Assembly: GCF_000332815.1 (NCBI RefSeq)
Contig: NZ_AOFD01000048.1
Span: 1 to 33,417 of the forward strand
DNA: 33,417 nucleotides
Reading direction: 5' to 3'
DNA from: Arthrobacter nitrophenolicus
GTDB taxonomy: Bacteria; Actinomycetota; Actinomycetes; Actinomycetales; Micrococcaceae
Numbering within the stretch: the stretch's first letter is position 1; every line of letters starts with the position of its first letter. The translations under genes and the position numbers were made by a program. Below are positions 32,018 to 33,417 of the stretch, piece after piece. The notes under the pieces were generated by a model. It searched no databases. It was not told where the DNA came from and was given only the letters and a program-made list of their open reading frames with translations.

Positions 32018-32289
32018 GCGCACGGCAGGTGCCGCCGTCGGGCCCGCTTATACACCCATTTCCCCCGGATTGGTCTTTAATTGCGCGAACTCGTAGACTT
32101 GGTAGGCGCTAAGTGCGCGGAGCGTGCGCAATTGCTCCGGTTGCCCGGTATTTTCTCCAGGGTGGCCGGTAGTTAGGGGCTCAAGTTGCGTGACTAACCG
32201 TTCGCCCTTCTTTATTTTTGGGTCGCCCTTAGCAGCATGGTCCAGCAGCAGATATGCGGATCATTACATTCAATTCTTGAGGAGAAGTC
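32018..32289. other. Leader region of the rpmB-rpmG-rpsN cluster
   Basis: 272 bp without a gene. After the promoter at 32070-32099 a leader of about 185 nt is predicted. It has a hairpin CGGAGC-N10-GCTCCG (32118-32139) and a T-rich stretch near 32205. Inverted 8-mers AATTGCGC (32079) and GCGCAATT (32126) flank the predicted start. I searched by eye for an actinobacterial Zur box (TGAAAATCATTTTCA type) and found no good match. GAGGAG precedes rpmB. Confidence 0.45.
32070..32099 (+). promoter_or_regulatory. Promoter of the rpmB-rpmG-rpsN cluster
   Basis: TTGGTC (32070-32075), 18-nt spacer, TAGACT (32094-32099). The transcript would start near 32106, about 185 nt before rpmB. Confidence 0.5.
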
Positions 32290-32526
32290 ATGGCAGCACA
32301 CTGCCAAGTGACCGGGGCCGAGCCGGGCTTTGGGCACAGCATTTCGCACTCGCACCGCCGCAACAAGCGCCGGTTCGATCCGAACATCCAGAAGAAGCGC
32401 TACTGGGTTCCGTCCCTGCGCCGTAACGTCACACTGCAGGTCTCTGCTCGTGGCATCAAGACCATCGACGTACGCGGCATCGACGCAGTCGTCGCCGAAA
32501 TCCTGGCTCGTGGGGTGAAGCTCTAA
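32290..32526 (+). CDS. rpmB: Ribosomal protein bL28, cysteine-poor form
   Basis: 78 residues, the standard bL28 length, starting MAAHCQVTGAEPGFGHSISH and with SHRRNKRRFDPNIQKKRYW. Only one cysteine (C5) remains of the zinc-ribbon pattern, so this is a zinc-independent (C-) form. GAGGAG 5 nt upstream sets the start. Its stop overlaps the rpmG start by one base (TAATG). It is part of the 50S subunit. In actinobacteria such C- forms often back up zinc-binding copies. Confidence 0.95.
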   Translation: MAAHCQVTGAEPGFGHSISHSHRRNKRRFDPNIQKKRYWVPSLRRNVTLQVSARGIKTIDVRGIDAVVAEILARGVKL

Positions 32527-32693
32527 TGGCAAAGGACAAGGACGTACGTCCGATCATCAAGCTCAAGTCGACTGCGGGCACGGGTTACACCTACGTAACC
32601 CGCAAGAACCGTCGTAACGACCCGGACCGCCTGGTCCTGAAGAAGTACGACCCCAAGATCCGCCAGCACGTCGAATTCCGAGAGGAGCGCTAA
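32526..32693 (+). CDS. rpmG: Ribosomal protein bL33, cysteine-free form
   Basis: 55 residues, starting MAKDKDVRPIIKLKSTAGTG and ending HVEFREER. The family core YVTRKNRRNDPDRLVLKKYD is present. None of the four zinc-binding cysteines of C+ bL33 are found, so it is zinc-independent. It is coupled to rpmB through TAATG and lies 2 nt before rpsN. Confidence 0.95.
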   Translation: MAKDKDVRPIIKLKSTAGTGYTYVTRKNRRNDPDRLVLKKYDPKIRQHVEFREER

Positions 32694-32695
32694 AC

Positions 32696-33001
32696 ATGGC
32701 TAAGAAGTCCAAGATTGCTCGCAACGAGCAGCGCAAGGTCATCGTTGAGCGTTACGCTGCCAAGCGCCTCGAACTGAAGAAGACCCTGGTTGACGAAAAC
32801 GCAACCGACGAAGCACGCGAAGCAGCCCGCCTGGGCCTGCAGAAGCTGCCCCGCAACGCGTCCCCGATCCGTCTGCGTAACCGCGACATCATCGATGGCC
32901 GCCCCCGTGGCACCTTCCAGAAGTTCGGCATCTCCCGTGTCCGCTTCCGCGACATGGCCCACAAGGGCGAACTCCCGGGCATCACCAAGTCTTCCTGGTA
33001 A
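32696..33001 (+). CDS. rpsN: Ribosomal protein uS14, long zinc-independent form
   Basis: 101 residues, starting MAKKSKIARNEQRKVIVERY. The length and the absence of the C-x-x-C pairs mark the long C- form of uS14, not the 61-residue zinc form. The typical C-terminal RDMAHKGELPGITKSSW is intact. It is the last gene of the cluster, with a ribosome site (AGAGGAG) inside rpmG's 3' end, followed by a strong terminator. It is a 30S head protein. Confidence 0.95.
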   Translation: MAKKSKIARNEQRKVIVERYAAKRLELKKTLVDENATDEAREAARLGLQKLPRNASPIRLRNRDIIDGRPRGTFQKFGISRVRFRDMAHKGELPGITKSSW

Positions 33002-33032
33002 TCCCGCAAAGCTGATACCAGCTGCTCGGGAA

Positions 33033-33070
33033 GGGCCGGCAACCATCACGGTTGCCGGCCCTTTCTTGCT
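33033..33070 (+). terminator. Rho-independent terminator of the ribosomal protein cluster
   Basis: A perfect 12-bp stem, GGGCCGGCAACC (33033-33044) against 33050-33061, with loop ATCAC, followed by TTTCTTGCTTT. It lies 31 nt after the rpsN stop. Confidence 0.9.
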
Positions 33071-33133
33071 TTAACCCACAGCCGGAACTGCCGGAGTTCG
33101 GCCTGTGTTGCAGCCCACAGGAAGTTATTGCGA

Positions 33134-33236
33134 CGGCGGGTGGTGGTTTGGGGGTTGTGGTGGGTGGTTTTGGCGCGTGTTTGCGGGGTTTTGGTGGGGT
33201 GGTGGGGTCGGGTTGCGGTGGGGTTCGGGGGCGTGT
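33134..33236 (+). other. Adenine-free G/T-rich tract
   Basis: 103 nt on the plus strand contain no A and few C, with many runs of three to five G. Several G-runs are spaced for G-quadruplex formation. It leads directly into a promoter at 33213-33241. No coding frame is credible. Confidence 0.75.
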
Positions 33237-33241
33237 ATTGT
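33213..33241 (+). promoter_or_regulatory. Promoter downstream of the ribosomal protein cluster
   Basis: TTGCGG (33213-33218), 17-nt spacer, TATTGT (33236-33241). Transcription would start near 33248 and run out of the window. Confidence 0.55.
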
Positions 33242-33417
33242 TTTCTGAGTCGCCGCGAGGGAGACAGCGAAGAGCTGGTTACCGCGGGCGGCCAAACCCC
33301 CTAAAACTAAGACCAAAACTGGTGGCTCGTCAGGGCGCCGGAAACTGGTTGGGGGCGGTCGAGAGGGACGCGGATCGCGGAAACGCTGGTTTGCAAAGTT
33401 CTTTGAAAGCCGGTAAC
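33242..33417 (+). other. Untranslated stretch, possible rRNA-operon leader
   Basis: 176 bp without a convincing coding frame. It has repeated CTGGTT-type motifs, a GC dyad (CGCCGCG with CGCGGGCG), and an end with GCGGAAACGCTGGTTTGCAA and TTTGAAAGCCGG. These recall the leader preceding 16S rRNA in Micrococcaceae, but no mature rRNA is inside the window, so this is a guess. Confidence 0.3.

Noticed and set aside
32079..32133. AATTGCGC / GCGCAATT as an RNA stem in the rpmB leader
   Set aside because: The left arm lies inside the predicted promoter and would not be transcribed; it could only act at DNA level and may be chance.
32253..32270. Possible Zur box near TGCGGATCATTACAT
   Set aside because: Only about half of the positions match the TGAAAATCATTTTCA-type consensus and the outer arms are not complementary.

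Overview
The window is high-GC actinobacterial DNA, most probably an Arthrobacter / Pseudarthrobacter type member of the Micrococcaceae. Pointers are the strong G/C third-position bias, many GTG starts, TANNNT -10 boxes placed 6-7 nt in front of start codons (leaderless genes), a DtxR/IdeR-type iron box, and a cysteine-poor rpmB-rpmG-rpsN cluster. The genus is inferred from protein character, not from a marker gene. I see no IS element, CRISPR array, tRNA or complete rRNA.

Layout. 1-3409 (minus): an asparagine/aspartate catabolic operon (FadR-type regulator, asparaginase, aspartase, start of an amino-acid permease), read from a leaderless promoter with an operator inside it. 3497-5101: a hipBA toxin-antitoxin pair with two matching palindromes upstream. 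5124-13130: mixed genes (squalene-cyclase-like toroid protein coupled to a uracil-DNA-glycosylase-like protein, GIY-YIG-like protein, S4 RNA-binding protein, sulfite-oxidase-family molybdoenzyme, aldo/keto reductase next to a frameshifted NmrA/QorB-like reductase, SEC-C/YchJ protein, membrane proteins). 13195-15195: a long acyl-CoA dehydrogenase. 15790-21504: jetA-jetB-jetC of a type I Wadjet (MksFEB-like SMC) plasmid-defence system. No jetD nuclease gene follows, and jetB carries the same repeat in frame at both ends. 21689-23198: two tandem paralogous lipoprotein genes, the first broken by one base. 23189-23686 (minus): an FBP/EF-G-binding-type zinc protein. 24039-29186: an iron-siderophore uptake operon (lipoprotein, two permeases, ATPase, siderophore-interacting reductase) behind an iron box. 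29211-29408: a structured intergenic element. 29472-32017: two paralogous SGNH hydrolases flanking a divergent YciI / MarR pair. 32290-33001: rpmB, rpmG, rpsN, ending in a strong terminator. 33134-33417: an adenine-free G/T tract running into a good promoter and an untranslated stretch that may be an rRNA leader.

How the genes work together. The first operon would import asparagine, deamidate it to aspartate and convert that to fumarate and ammonia. The iron operon captures a ferric siderophore outside the cell, moves it in using ATP and releases the iron by reduction. JetABC should form a DNA-loop-extruding complex, but without JetD in cis its cleavage step is unexplained. That gap, the repeat-derived tails of JetB, the recurring leaderless promoters and two single-base frameshifts at similar GC(C)T contexts are the points most worth a second look.
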